A stretch of 45,877 nucleotides of DNA from an uncultured Flavobacteriales bacterium (GCA_937974275.1 CALJIF010000098.1:1-45877); one strand, 5' to 3'; shown: positions 18,919-26,847, counted from the first letter of the stretch. Program-made: numbers and translations. The notes: generated by a model not told the origin, from the sequence alone.

Positions 18919-20697
18919 ATGGCAACCAACACGTGGCAGAATGGAAGTACGTATAACGACCGTTATTACAACGCGTTTAGTTATGATGCTAATGCGTGCC
19001 CGTCCGGAGCAAAACGTAGGCGGGGGAATATTTTAACTCAAGTACGCCATAACGAAGCAGGAACACGTGTAGAAAATTTAAGTTATAAATACGAACGCGA
19101 TGCAAACGGAAGATTGCTGCGCAATCGATTATATCACGTCAATGAAACTGTTAGCGCAGGAGCGTTTACAGACGACATTGATGACCAAGGTGTGTTCTCA
19201 ACAACAAACATCAACACGAGCAATAACTATGGTTATGATGAAGAAGGTAGATTGATTCGTGATGATCAAGAGGATATACAAGAGATCAAGTGGACTGTTG
19301 GTTCGAAGGTGAAAGAAGTAATAAGAACGAATGGTTCTCCGAAGAAGAATTTGAAATTTGATTATGATGCTTTTGGTAAACGAATTGCAAAACATGTTTA
19401 TACCAGTGCGAATGTTTGGGAATCTTCAACATACTACAGCTACGATGCCACCGGCAACGTAATGAGTATTTATGAGAAGAAAAACGATGGAGCCGGAATT
19501 ACGTACCATGCTGCAGAACGCTACATTTATGGTTCTTCGAGAGTCGGAACAATCAAAGAGCGTGTAGAACTTTCCGGTACAATTACATTATCTGATACAG
19601 GAAATTTCGTGCATCATATTGGAAAGAAACAATATGAACTGAACAATCATTTAGGAAATGTTTTAAGTACAATAAGTGATCGCTTAATTGCAAAAGACTG
19701 GAATAGTGATAATACAACTGATAGTTATAAAGCAGAAATTCTCTCTGCAACGGATTATACACCATTTGGTGTAGCGATGGATGGAAGGACTTATGCGGGC
19801 GGAAATAGTAGGTATGGGTTTAATGGGCAGGAGAAGGATGATGATTGGAATGTTGATGGCGGTAGTTATGATTTTGGGGACAGAATATATGATTCACGTT
19901 TAGCACGATGGATGTTGCAAGATCCGTTTTCAAAAAGATATGCAAGTAAAAGTCCGTACTCAACAATGTCAAATTCTCCCTTAACAATAATCGATTTAAA
20001 TGGAGATACAATCACTAACGTTTTCTACAAACAAATCTATACTTACAAAGAAGATGGAACCTTTCAAGTAACAACCTGGAAAACTATTTACATTAATTTT
20101 GAAGATGGAGATCCTAATAGCAATACAACCTATTACTGGGTAGAGTATGAACAATATTTAACCAATGGATGGTCTAGCAGTGGCAATTACAGAGTTTCTG
20201 GAGAAGCGCAATGGCAAGTTGAAGAAGACTATAGATTTTCCTATAACGAGCGCCATCCCAAAGGTGTTGCAGCAAACGAATATGATATGACAAAGGGTAG
20301 TTCTGATGGTGGATTAATGGGGAAAAATAAGGGTAACAACGGGGAGTCGATTGGCGAAACTTGGGAAAAAATGGGCGGCAGTAATGGATATGCGCCTTGG
20401 AACGTACTAGAAGAAGCTCTAAAGGAATTATTAGATGGTAATGGTGGAACCAATGGATCGGAAGAAGCGCCAGATAACTCTAGAAAAGATGAATTCCGGG
20501 ACCCCAAAACGATTAAACATGGAGATACTGCCATTATATTAGATCCATCACAACAAGACGGACCTGGAAACGTAGTTGTAGGAGATACCACGGGGGAGAA
20601 AACAGGATCTAATGGCTTAAAGAATGTTCCAGTTAGAATCATCAGACAAGCATCTAAAGCAGATCATCAGCGATTTGGTTCTGGAGTAAATAAATAA
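18919..20697 (+). CDS. Displaced (orphan) RHS core with tip 2
   Basis: 592 residues from the first ATG. RHS homology actually starts earlier at ~18862 (Y-D-Q-L-N-R-L-K) but is preceded in frame by TAG, so there is no signal peptide and no N-terminal shell. Residues 1-320 copy the parent's last YD repeats and core (YGFNGQEKDDDWN through RIYDSRLARWMLQDPF). The tip (~330-592) is unrelated to the parent tip; it has YYWVEYEQYLTNGW, a Gly/Asn/Glu-rich middle and a C-terminus rich in Asp, Gly and Lys. No catalytic motif is recognised. It carries a 10-residue insert (ACPSGAKRRR, 18994-19023) that the parent lacks. As written it could not be secreted; it is best read as a silent toxin-tip donor. Confidence 0.75.
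   Translation: MATNTWQNGSTYNDRYYNAFSYDANACPSGAKRRRGNILTQVRHNEAGTRVENLSYKYERDANGRLLRNRLYHVNETVSAGAFTDDIDDQGVFSTTNINTSNNYGYDEEGRLIRDDQEDIQEIKWTVGSKVKEVIRTNGSPKKNLKFDYDAFGKRIAKHVYTSANVWESSTYYSYDATGNVMSIYEKKNDGAGITYHAAERYIYGSSRVGTIKERVELSGTITLSDTGNFVHHIGKKQYELNNHLGNVLSTISDRLIAKDWNSDNTTDSYKAEILSATDYTPFGVAMDGRTYAGGNSRYGFNGQEKDDDWNVDGGSYDFGDRIYDSRLARWMLQDPFSKRYASKSPYSTMSNSPLTIIDLNGDTITNVFYKQIYTYKEDGTFQVTTWKTIYINFEDGDPNSNTTYYWVEYEQYLTNGWSSSGNYRVSGEAQWQVEEDYRFSYNERHPKGVAANEYDMTKGSSDGGLMGKNKGNNGESIGETWEKMGGSNGYAPWNVLEEALKELLDGNGGTNGSEEAPDNSRKDEFRDPKTIKHGDTAIILDPSQQDGPGNVVVGDTTGEKTGSNGLKNVPVRIIRQASKADHQRFGSGVNK
18994..19023. repeat. 30-bp in-frame insert in orphan core 1
   Basis: The parent reads Y-D-A-N-G-N-I-L at this point; the orphan reads Y-D-A-N, then A-C-P-S-G-A-K-R-R-R, then G-N-I-L. 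The inserted DNA is G+C-rich with short inverted ends (CCCG and CGGG) and keeps the frame. The same insert is present at 21695-21724. It looks like a small mobile or palindromic repeat unit that landed in a common ancestor of both cassettes. Confidence 0.8.
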
Positions 20698-20706
20698 CTA
20701 TTTATT

Positions 20707-21468
20707 ATGAAAAAGAAACATCTGTACGTAATATATATTTTAATAATCTACCTACCTATCACATATTGTACCAATAATGAAGATAGCTATACCAAGACAT
20801 TTTCGCTAAATGATAGTACTATATTATATATTAAATATAGAAATGACACCATCATTGATTCTTTTGCTAAACAAAATGCACGCATTGAAGGTTTACGCAA
20901 GTTGAAACTGGATGATAGTTTTTACCGTTACGTCCAATACCATGATGGAAAAATTAATGGCCAAATTGTAGAGATATCTCTAGATAATAAAGAAATATTC
21001 CGAGGGTATATTCGTGATGACAGCATACAAATAGAAGACTGGTATAACTTCTATCCTAATGGGAATATTGCTGTGTTTCAATATTTTGATAATAACGGGA
21101 AAAGAGTATTTTATACAGAATATGACACCTCAGGCAAAAGACAAAAAACAACAGGCAATCCCATTGTTTCTGTAAAAGGAAAAAAGGAGAGAGGAATGCT
21201 TGGAGAAACTTTAACACTAACTTGGAACGTTGTGAAACCGCCAGAAGGGAAAGTGTATTACTATGTTGCAACACAAGATAACGATTCTACGACAACCAAA
21301 GATCTCACCTTGATTAAACCGCTAACTGATGTTTATGGAGTGTATTCAGAAGAAAGAATTTTAAGCAAGAAAGGATGGAACTACGTAGCTCTAAAATATG
21401 TTTGGAAAGATAATTTTGATAATATAATACATGAAGGGCATTCTTATTTTAAATGTTTTGCTGAGTAG
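20707..21468 (+). CDS. Candidate lipoprotein immunity protein, MORN/YwqK-like
   Basis: 253 residues, 9 bp after orphan tip 2. The N-terminus MKKKHLYVIYILIIYLPITYC is a lipoprotein-type signal with Cys at residue 21. The middle has WYNFYPNGNIAVFQYFDNNG and YTEYDTSGKRQ, the pattern of MORN-variant repeats found in YwqK-family antitoxin-like proteins. The C-terminal half is beta-rich (VVKPPEGKVYYYVATQ). Low G+C and position match an immunity protein for tip 2, tethered to a membrane. Specific inhibition of the tip is inferred, not visible. Confidence 0.65.
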   Translation: MKKKHLYVIYILIIYLPITYCTNNEDSYTKTFSLNDSTILYIKYRNDTIIDSFAKQNARIEGLRKLKLDDSFYRYVQYHDGKINGQIVEISLDNKEIFRGYIRDDSIQIEDWYNFYPNGNIAVFQYFDNNGKRVFYTEYDTSGKRQKTTGNPIVSVKGKKERGMLGETLTLTWNVVKPPEGKVYYYVATQDNDSTTTKDLTLIKPLTDVYGVYSEERILSKKGWNYVALKYVWKDNFDNIIHEGHSYFKCFAE

Positions 21469-21480
21469 CCATGGTAATTC

Positions 21481-21568
21481 GGTATTGCATCAAACCACCA
21501 CCTCCATCAAAATTTCCTTTCCAAATGCCCTGTTTACGGGGCATTTGTTGTAAAAAGAATAGTATGAA
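21481..21568. repeat. Cassette-boundary repeat, copy 2
   Basis: Second copy of the repeat at 18779-18867, starting GGTATTGCATCAAACC and leading into the RHS-core homology at TATGAATATGACC. Again it lies directly after an immunity-like gene and before a displaced RHS core. Confidence 0.85.
21522..21547. terminator. Conserved hairpin in cassette repeat, copy 2
   Basis: CAAATGCCCTG and CGGGGCATTTG pair around the same TTTA loop as copy 1. The innermost pair is G-C here and A-T there, so the two copies differ by a matched double change that keeps the stem. Confidence 0.6.
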
Positions 21569-21619
21569 TATGACCAATTAAATAGATTAAAAGTTGCAAA
21601 AGGTTTTGTAAATTTAAAT

Positions 21620-23509
21620 ATGGCAACCAACACGTGGCAGAATGGAAGTACGTATAACGACCGTTATTACAACGCGTTTAGTTATGATGCTAATGCGTGC
21701 CCGTCCGGAGCAAAACGTAGGCGGGGGAATATTTTAACTCAAGTACGCCATAACGAAGCAGGAACACGTGTAGAAAATTTAAGTTACAAATACGAACGTA
21801 ACGCCAACGGACACTTGTTACGCAACCGTTTGTACCATGTTAACGAAACTGTTAGCGCGGGAGCATTTGCGGATGACATTGATGACCAAGGCACATTTAC
21901 TACCACCAACATTAACGTTAACAACAATTACGGCTACGACGAAGAAGGACGCTTGGTGCGTGATGATGCCGAAGATATTGCACAAATAAAATGGACGGTA
22001 ACTTCGAAGGTGAAGGAAGTGATACGCAGCAATGGTTCTCCGAAGAAAAACTTAAAATTTGACTACGACGCAAGCGGTAAGCGAATTGCGAAGCATGTTT
22101 ACAACAGCAGCAACGTATGGGAAAAAAGCTCGTATTACACCTACGATGCGACAGGCAATGTGATGGCGGTGTACGAAAAAGTAAGCACCGACCCGGATGA
22201 TCCATCGATGATAACGTATCATGTGATAGAACGGCATATGTATGGCAGCGCTAGAATTGGAATGAACACTGCGAAAGCAGAACTTTCCGCGGCCACTGCT
22301 CTACCCGACACCGGAAACTACGTACACCTTATTGGCAAAAAACAATTTGAATTATCCAATCACTTAGGAAATGTGTTGAGTTCAATTTCCGATAAGTTAA
22401 TAGCCAAAGATTGGAACAACGACCAAACTGTTGACAGCTATAAAGCTGAAATTCTCTTTTCACAAGATTATACTCCTTTTGGAGTAAAAATGGATGGAAG
22501 GACGTTTACCAATAGTTATAGATACGGTTTTAATGGCAAAGAAACCGACGACGAAACCGGCATACAGGATTACGGCTTTAGGATGTACAATGTGTTGTTA
22601 GGAAGGTTTTTGAGTGTGGATCCGTTGGCGAAGGATTATCCTTGGTATACGCCGTATCAATTTGCAGGTAATAAAGTTATTTGGGCAATTGATTTAGATG
22701 GAGAAGAGGAGTTTATAGTGACTGATTTTTACAATGCAGCTGGGCAACTAGCGAGAACAGTAATAACTGTGGTAAATACTAATGCAAACGGCGTTATGGT
22801 GCATAGGTCGGAAGTACGGCCTATAGCACCTGGAACTGCAGGCTTTGCAGATCCTAATGGCGGCGCTGTCGTGCAATATGTAGGGACCACTAATCAATTC
22901 AGAGATGCTCAAGAGCAATCTGTTGCATTAGGAACGCTCACTATTGCACCAATTGGTGCACCAAATGCTACATTTTATCAACCAATTACGACTGCCTACC
23001 CCCCACATTACCAGAGTAATGTTGTAATTGCAGGAGCAGGCGTTGTACAAACTAGTCGTGCTGGAAATACAATAACAATAACAGACCTTGCGGTTCCGCA
23101 ACCAGTTTTACCGTACATGCCAGTTGGCATTAATGCCGTGCCAGCTAACATATCACAGAGAACAGATGGGAACGGTAACATAATACCTTGCCCAGGTGTG
23201 GCTCCGGGATCATGTGCAGGAACATCAGGTACTCCTCCTCAAACTGGAAATGTCACATCTAACGGCACAACAGCAGTAGCCAATTCAACAGTTCCAATAA
23301 ATATTACTAACGTGCCACAACAAAACGCAGCAAATTCGCCGCCCCCGATTGCGAATACTGGCAACCAAACTGTCGTTATTAATGGTTCTTTTGCCCGACC
23401 AACTGCAGGTCCATCCATCATATCAGCAACACCAGGCACCGCTAATGTCGCACCTGCAGGCGATGCGAACATATCTCAAATCTCAAATTATGCAAACAAT
23501 AATTATTAA
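21620..23509 (+). CDS. Displaced (orphan) RHS core with tip 3
   Basis: 629 residues from the first ATG. As in orphan 1, core homology begins ~60 bp earlier behind an in-frame TAG, and there is no signal peptide. Residues ~1-345 are RHS core; DNA 21956-22390 is identical by eye to parent 16790-17224. The core ends YGFNGKETDDETG and RMYNVLLGRFLSVDPL, followed by a proline hinge and AIDLDG. The tip (~355-629) is an Ala/Thr/Asn/Pro-rich sequence with few charges (GVVQTSRAGNTITITDLAV, SPPPIANTGNQT) and no toxin motif I recognise. The 30-bp insert recurs at 21695-21724. The stop overlaps the next gene by 20 bp. Most likely a silent tip cassette. Confidence 0.75.
   Translation: MATNTWQNGSTYNDRYYNAFSYDANACPSGAKRRRGNILTQVRHNEAGTRVENLSYKYERNANGHLLRNRLYHVNETVSAGAFADDIDDQGTFTTTNINVNNNYGYDEEGRLVRDDAEDIAQIKWTVTSKVKEVIRSNGSPKKNLKFDYDASGKRIAKHVYNSSNVWEKSSYYTYDATGNVMAVYEKVSTDPDDPSMITYHVIERHMYGSARIGMNTAKAELSAATALPDTGNYVHLIGKKQFELSNHLGNVLSSISDKLIAKDWNNDQTVDSYKAEILFSQDYTPFGVKMDGRTFTNSYRYGFNGKETDDETGIQDYGFRMYNVLLGRFLSVDPLAKDYPWYTPYQFAGNKVIWAIDLDGEEEFIVTDFYNAAGQLARTVITVVNTNANGVMVHRSEVRPIAPGTAGFADPNGGAVVQYVGTTNQFRDAQEQSVALGTLTIAPIGAPNATFYQPITTAYPPHYQSNVVIAGAGVVQTSRAGNTITITDLAVPQPVLPYMPVGINAVPANISQRTDGNGNIIPCPGVAPGSCAGTSGTPPQTGNVTSNGTTAVANSTVPINITNVPQQNAANSPPPIANTGNQTVVINGSFARPTAGPSIISATPGTANVAPAGDANISQISNYANNNY
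21695..21724. repeat. 30-bp in-frame insert in orphan core 2
   Basis: Same insert as at 18994-19023, encoding A-C-P-S-G-A-K-R-R-R inside the YDAN-GNIL motif. It is absent from the parent RHS gene. Confidence 0.8.
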
Positions 23510-24212
23510 AATCTTAGCAGGAACAATTTTAATTCTATCCAGTTCACTTGAAGAATTAAATGGACAATGCACTGTAATATTTAATAAGTCGGATTCAATT
23601 TATTATATAGATAGTTCCTTTGTTAATAAGGCGAACTGTTTTGTCAAATATCCTAATTCCTCCATTGGAGATACTATTATGTTGACTTTTAAAAATGGTA
23701 GGATTTCAGAAATAACAACATATCATCCTAACGGACAACTAAATTCACAAACCAAATACACTATAGACGGTAAAATTGAGAATGATTCGATAATAGTGTA
23801 TCGAAGTAACGGCACTATTGATAATCTTTCTTACTACGATACTTTAGGGCAAATTACCAAAAGAATTGTGTACGAGCGAACGGGAACAATTCCTCAAATA
23901 ATCCAGTATTTCTCAAATTATCAAACAATAACACGCGAGTACATTTCAAAGGATGTTCTACTTTCAGAAACCTTTTCATATACAAACAGTTATAGCATTA
24001 AGTTTAGCTATTATCCAACAGGACAATTAATGTTTGAGATGGTTACTTTAAATGGTTTTACCACATGGAAAACTTTTGAATACTATGCAAATAATAAGAT
24101 CAAGGTGATTTCGTATTATCAAGGTAGTGAAGTAAATGGATATCAACTGTACTACAATAAACGAGGGAAGCTAATAGGTAAAAAGTATTTCGGTAGTTGT
24201 GATGTTAAATAA
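23490..24212 (+). CDS. Candidate immunity protein, MORN/YwqK-like, exported
   Basis: 240 residues. The frame is open back to 23349, but the ATG at 23490 is preferred because it gives a signal peptide (MQTIIIKILAGTILILSSS) and a short 20-bp overlap with the end of orphan RHS 2. The mature protein contains repeated MORN-like units: YHPNGQLNSQTKYTIDG, YRSNGTIDNLSYYDTLG, YYPTGQLMFEMV and YYANNKIKVISYYQG. These are typical of YwqK-family antitoxin-like proteins. The overlap implies co-translation with tip 3. It is A+T-rich like the other two putative immunity genes and shares its general architecture with 20707-21468. Confidence 0.65.
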   Translation: MQTIIIKILAGTILILSSSLEELNGQCTVIFNKSDSIYYIDSSFVNKANCFVKYPNSSIGDTIMLTFKNGRISEITTYHPNGQLNSQTKYTIDGKIENDSIIVYRSNGTIDNLSYYDTLGQITKRIVYERTGTIPQIIQYFSNYQTITREYISKDVLLSETFSYTNSYSIKFSYYPTGQLMFEMVTLNGFTTWKTFEYYANNKIKVISYYQGSEVNGYQLYYNKRGKLIGKKYFGSCDVK

Positions 24213-24514
24213 TGTTCGGTTCACGTTCTCCAGGATTTCCGAAAATGAATCCTTTCCCGGAGGGATCCTGCGTATAAATATTTATAATCCGCTCTTTTAT
24301 ACTGCTTTATATAGAACACGTCCCGTTCTCCACGATTTCCGAAAATTAAACCTTTAAATATTTGTAACCCCCTGTTATACTGCTTTATATAGAACCCGTG
24401 CCGTTCTCCAAAATTTCTAAAAAAAACATTCCCGAAGGGATTCTATAGATGAATATTTATCATCCTGTGTTGTACAGGTTTTCGGTAAACAAAAACTTAA
24501 GTATTCTGCTTCCC
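24213..24514. repeat. Three degenerate tandem repeats, no gene
   Basis: About 300 bp with no credible gene. Three imperfect units start near 24225, 24322 and 24399 with the theme CGTTCTCCAnGATTTCCGAAAA, and the first two end in TATACTGCTTTATATAGAAC. Units 1 and 3 contain TTCCCGGAGGGATCC or TTCCCGAAGGGATTC, a small dyad. Unit lengths vary (~80-97 bp). They lie between the last cassette and the transposase gene. Confidence 0.7.
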
Positions 24515-25837
24515 TTACTCCGGGTCGTTTACTTCTTTATTGGTTGCAATTACTGCACTTTCGCAGCCTCGTATTGCTTTGCATCCAAAGTTTTTGTTTT
24601 CCCAAATACGAATTTGTCCGGCCTCTGCTATTTTACTCGCAAAACGGTGCCGATCGGGAATAGCTCCGCGTAGTACTTCATTGCATGTGTAACCATAATG
24701 TTCTAGCGGATAGCGTTCGTTATTGTGATACGTTACGAAGCGAGCAATTGCTCCGTGAATATCATCGGGCACCTTGCCACGCAGAAACTCATGCTTCAAT
24801 ATGTGGTGAACACTTTCAGACATAGAATTCGATTTCACATCAACTCCTGCAGTTAACTTTTTTACATGCGGCACTACTTGTTGCGCCATCCATAACAACA
24901 ATTCACCCTTATTCTCCGAACCTCCATCACAAACAATACTGATTTGTTCCGGGTTGCCTGATAAACTGTATTTTTCAAATACACATTCAAATAACGAACG
25001 AATATTACCGGATGAGCGATTGCTAAAAATGCCGTAGTCCAATATAGCTTTCGAAAAATTATCCTTAACAAAAGCTATGTAATGTTTAACGTACGGAGGC
25101 TTGGTGGTTGTCAACAGAGTAATATCTACATGCAAATACTGAAAACATCGTACAGCGCGCAATGCCTCGCGGGTCACAACACGTTTCTTGAGCACCGATA
25201 AACCCGTTTTGGTGTAGTGGTAAAACGTGGACAGGGAGCAATACAACTTCCGCTTCCGCAACAAGCGATAGTATACCGTTGATTTAGGAACACCGAAGTT
25301 ACTTGGGTGCTGCATCGCCGCATCAATAACCTGAATTTCACGCAGGGACAGTTGTTGTGGTGTGCTGCGAAAACATCTGCCCCGTTTTGATTTCGTACAA
25401 TGCCACTTGTTTTTATATCGATAATAAGATTGATACGTACTATTCATTATTCGTGCCGCAACGCGCACATTAACGTATTTATTAAGCTTGCTTACAGCCT
25501 CTACTACTGCTGCTGCGTACTCACGACTTTGTTGTTGTACTTTTTTCATTTGCGACAGCATTCCCGCGTAACCCTTGTACATATTGCAGATCATCACCAT
25601 AAATCGAAACAATTGTTTGGATTTATACACCGTCAATAAATCCAGATTATGGTCCATAAACTCCCGCACTTGCTCATAACCAAACTGTTCTTGCTGCATC
25701 GTTTTTCGCCAATAACAGCGTGTAGCGTAAGGAATTTGTTGGAGCAACTCCTTATCAAGAATATTCAAATGAAATAGAACAATCACTAAAGGGTGGTACG
25801 AGCGTTTGGTTCCGCCTATAAAAGTCTTCATGGTCAT
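24515..25837 (-). CDS. DDE transposase (integrase core, IS3/IS481-like)
   Basis: 440 residues. The N-terminal half is basic and helical with a helix-turn-helix-like run (NVRVAARIMNSTYQSYYRY) and a second segment typical of transposases (HPSNFGVPKSTVYYRLL). The integrase core follows: D238 in HVDITLL, D304 in VCDGGSENKG and E341 in SMSESVHHIL, spaced as a DDE triad with 36 residues between the last two. The ORF looks intact. I could not define terminal inverted repeats or a target duplication, so the element's borders are unknown. Two copies of CGGGATTTTTCAC lie just upstream of the gene (25877 and 25900) and may be transposase-binding sites. Confidence 0.85.
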   Translation of the reverse strand: MTMKTFIGGTKRSYHPLVIVLFHLNILDKELLQQIPYATRCYWRKTMQQEQFGYEQVREFMDHNLDLLTVYKSKQLFRFMVMICNMYKGYAGMLSQMKKVQQQSREYAAAVVEAVSKLNKYVNVRVAARIMNSTYQSYYRYKNKWHCTKSKRGRCFRSTPQQLSLREIQVIDAAMQHPSNFGVPKSTVYYRLLRKRKLYCSLSTFYHYTKTGLSVLKKRVVTREALRAVRCFQYLHVDITLLTTTKPPYVKHYIAFVKDNFSKAILDYGIFSNRSSGNIRSLFECVFEKYSLSGNPEQISIVCDGGSENKGELLLWMAQQVVPHVKKLTAGVDVKSNSMSESVHHILKHEFLRGKVPDDIHGAIARFVTYHNNERYPLEHYGYTCNEVLRGAIPDRHRFASKIAEAGQIRIWENKNFGCKAIRGCESAVIATNKEVNDPE

Positions 25838-26235
25838 ACTTTATGCAAACGGGCAAGAAGTTAACCACAAAATGAACGGGATTTTTCACAGCAAATAAGC
25901 GGGATTTTTCACGGGACAAGTTGTTCCGTTTTCGTAGAAGTAGTCACCGCCAATAGTGAAATGTTATTTCGATATTGATATTGGCTGTTAATTAAGTGAT
26001 GTTGAAAAGCGATGTTAGCAAGTGATGTTGGAACTGCGATGCTTCAACTTAGAGAAATTAAATTTACCGGAACCGGAAGTGTTGATGTAGATAAACAAAT
26101 AAGTGATGTTGGAAACTTCTGTTACGTGGTATGTAACTAACACGGTATTTTTGTAATCAGTCTACGATTTAAATCGTAGACTGCCACTCCTACTCCACCC
26201 TTAATTCCCTTCAAAAACTTTTTGTACATTTAATC
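25838..26235. other. Non-coding stretch with repeats and a 26-bp palindrome
   Basis: No gene seen. Contents: two direct CGGGATTTTTCAC repeats (25877-25889, 25900-25912, 23 bp apart); three AAGTGATGTTG words (25994, 26020, 26101) plus a variant between the first two; and a perfect 26-nt palindrome at 26158-26183 (CAGTCTACGATTT followed by its complement). The look is of decayed mobile-element and intergenic-repeat sequence. Confidence 0.7.
26158..26183. repeat. Perfect 26-nt palindrome
   Basis: The left arm CAGTCTACGATTT is followed at once by its exact reverse complement, so there is no loop. It lies 54 bp before the RHS-core relic. Perfect short palindromes of this kind are often dispersed extragenic elements; one copy is seen in this window. 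Confidence 0.85.
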
Positions 26236-26403
26236 ATGCCGCGTTGCCAAAATATATTTGAATTATCCGGAACTACTTCAATTCCCGATACCGGCAATTA
26301 TGTGCATGTAATTGGTAAAAAGCAATTGGCATTGAACCACGGTTATGGCATACTTAATATTCATAAAGTTCATGGTTTTGTAATTGTTATTTACGAAGAG
26401 TAA
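26236..26403 (+). pseudogene. RHS-core relic fragment
   Basis: A 55-codon stretch whose residues ~8-35 (FELSGTTSIPDTGNYVHVI, then GKKQLALNH) match the parent core segment ELSAATALPDTGNYVHLI-GKKQFELSNH. After NH the match is lost and the frame stops. No upstream or downstream core remains. It shows that the RHS array once extended past the transposase. Confidence 0.8.
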
Positions 26404-26819
26404 GTGTTTTTCAAATCTTAGAAAGGTGAATAGTTTTCTTTTAAACGACTGAACGCAAAAATCTAAACTTCAGAACTCACCTTAAACGACTTTCCCGTCG
26501 TTCCATTTGCTTCAGTAGAAGTTTGGAAATACGGTTAGATGAGCGAGGCCACTAAGACAAAAAGGCTCGAAGTGTCACCAAGATTTTTCATACGAAGCCC
26601 GGTGAACTCAGCGTCATCTCTGCGCTCTCTCCATAGGAGTCCTTTGGACTGCGGTTAGATGATCGTATTCCCGTTGATTTCGACTCCGCTCCATCTACGG
26701 TAATACCATCACACCACCACACCATCACACCAACACACCAACACACCAACACACTAACACACCACCACACCACCACACCATCCCGAAGCATCGGGACACC
26801 ATCACACCAAAAATGAAAA
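26404..26819. other. Intergenic repeat debris with a CACCA-type simple repeat
   Basis: No gene seen. CGGTTAGATGA occurs twice (near 26532 and 26652). The text around 26546-26590 (CACTAAGACAAAAAGGCTCG, then GTGTCACC) and 26612-26630 (CTCTGCGCTCTCTCC) resembles common Bacteroidota extragenic repeat sequence. From 26704 to ~26808 there is a low-complexity ACACCA/CACCAC tract interrupted by TCCCGAAGCATCGGGA, a small dyad. The minus-strand open frame here is only the simple repeat translated. Confidence 0.7.
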
Positions 26820-26847
26820 GCGCCCCAAGCCATTACAGCCGGGGCGC
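26820..26847 (-). terminator. Rho-independent terminator of the haem lipoprotein gene
   Basis: GCGCCCC (26820-26826) pairs with GGGGCGC (26841-26847). Read on the minus strand the stem is followed by TTTTCATTTTT. It lies 20 bp after the stop of the 26867-28354 gene. Confidence 0.8.

Noticed and set aside
18919..20697. Orphan RHS 1 as an independently secreted toxin
   Set aside because: Core homology begins behind an in-frame TAG and there is no signal peptide or N-terminal shell.
24449..24673. Plus-strand open frame over the transposase 3' end
   Set aside because: It overlaps the convincing transposase frame on the other strand and matches nothing.
24479..25916. A full insertion sequence with defined ends
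   Set aside because: No inverted pair for the CGGGATTTTTCAC repeats and no target duplication could be found on the left side, so only the gene is annotated.
25994..26111. Three AAGTGATGTTG words as an iteron-type origin or operator
   Set aside because: Spacing is irregular (26 and 81 bp), copies are few, and no replication or regulator gene lies nearby.
26588..26833. Open frame on the minus strand rich in Val, Trp and Cys
   Set aside because: It is the CACCA-type simple repeat read in one frame, with no start signal and a terminator inside it.
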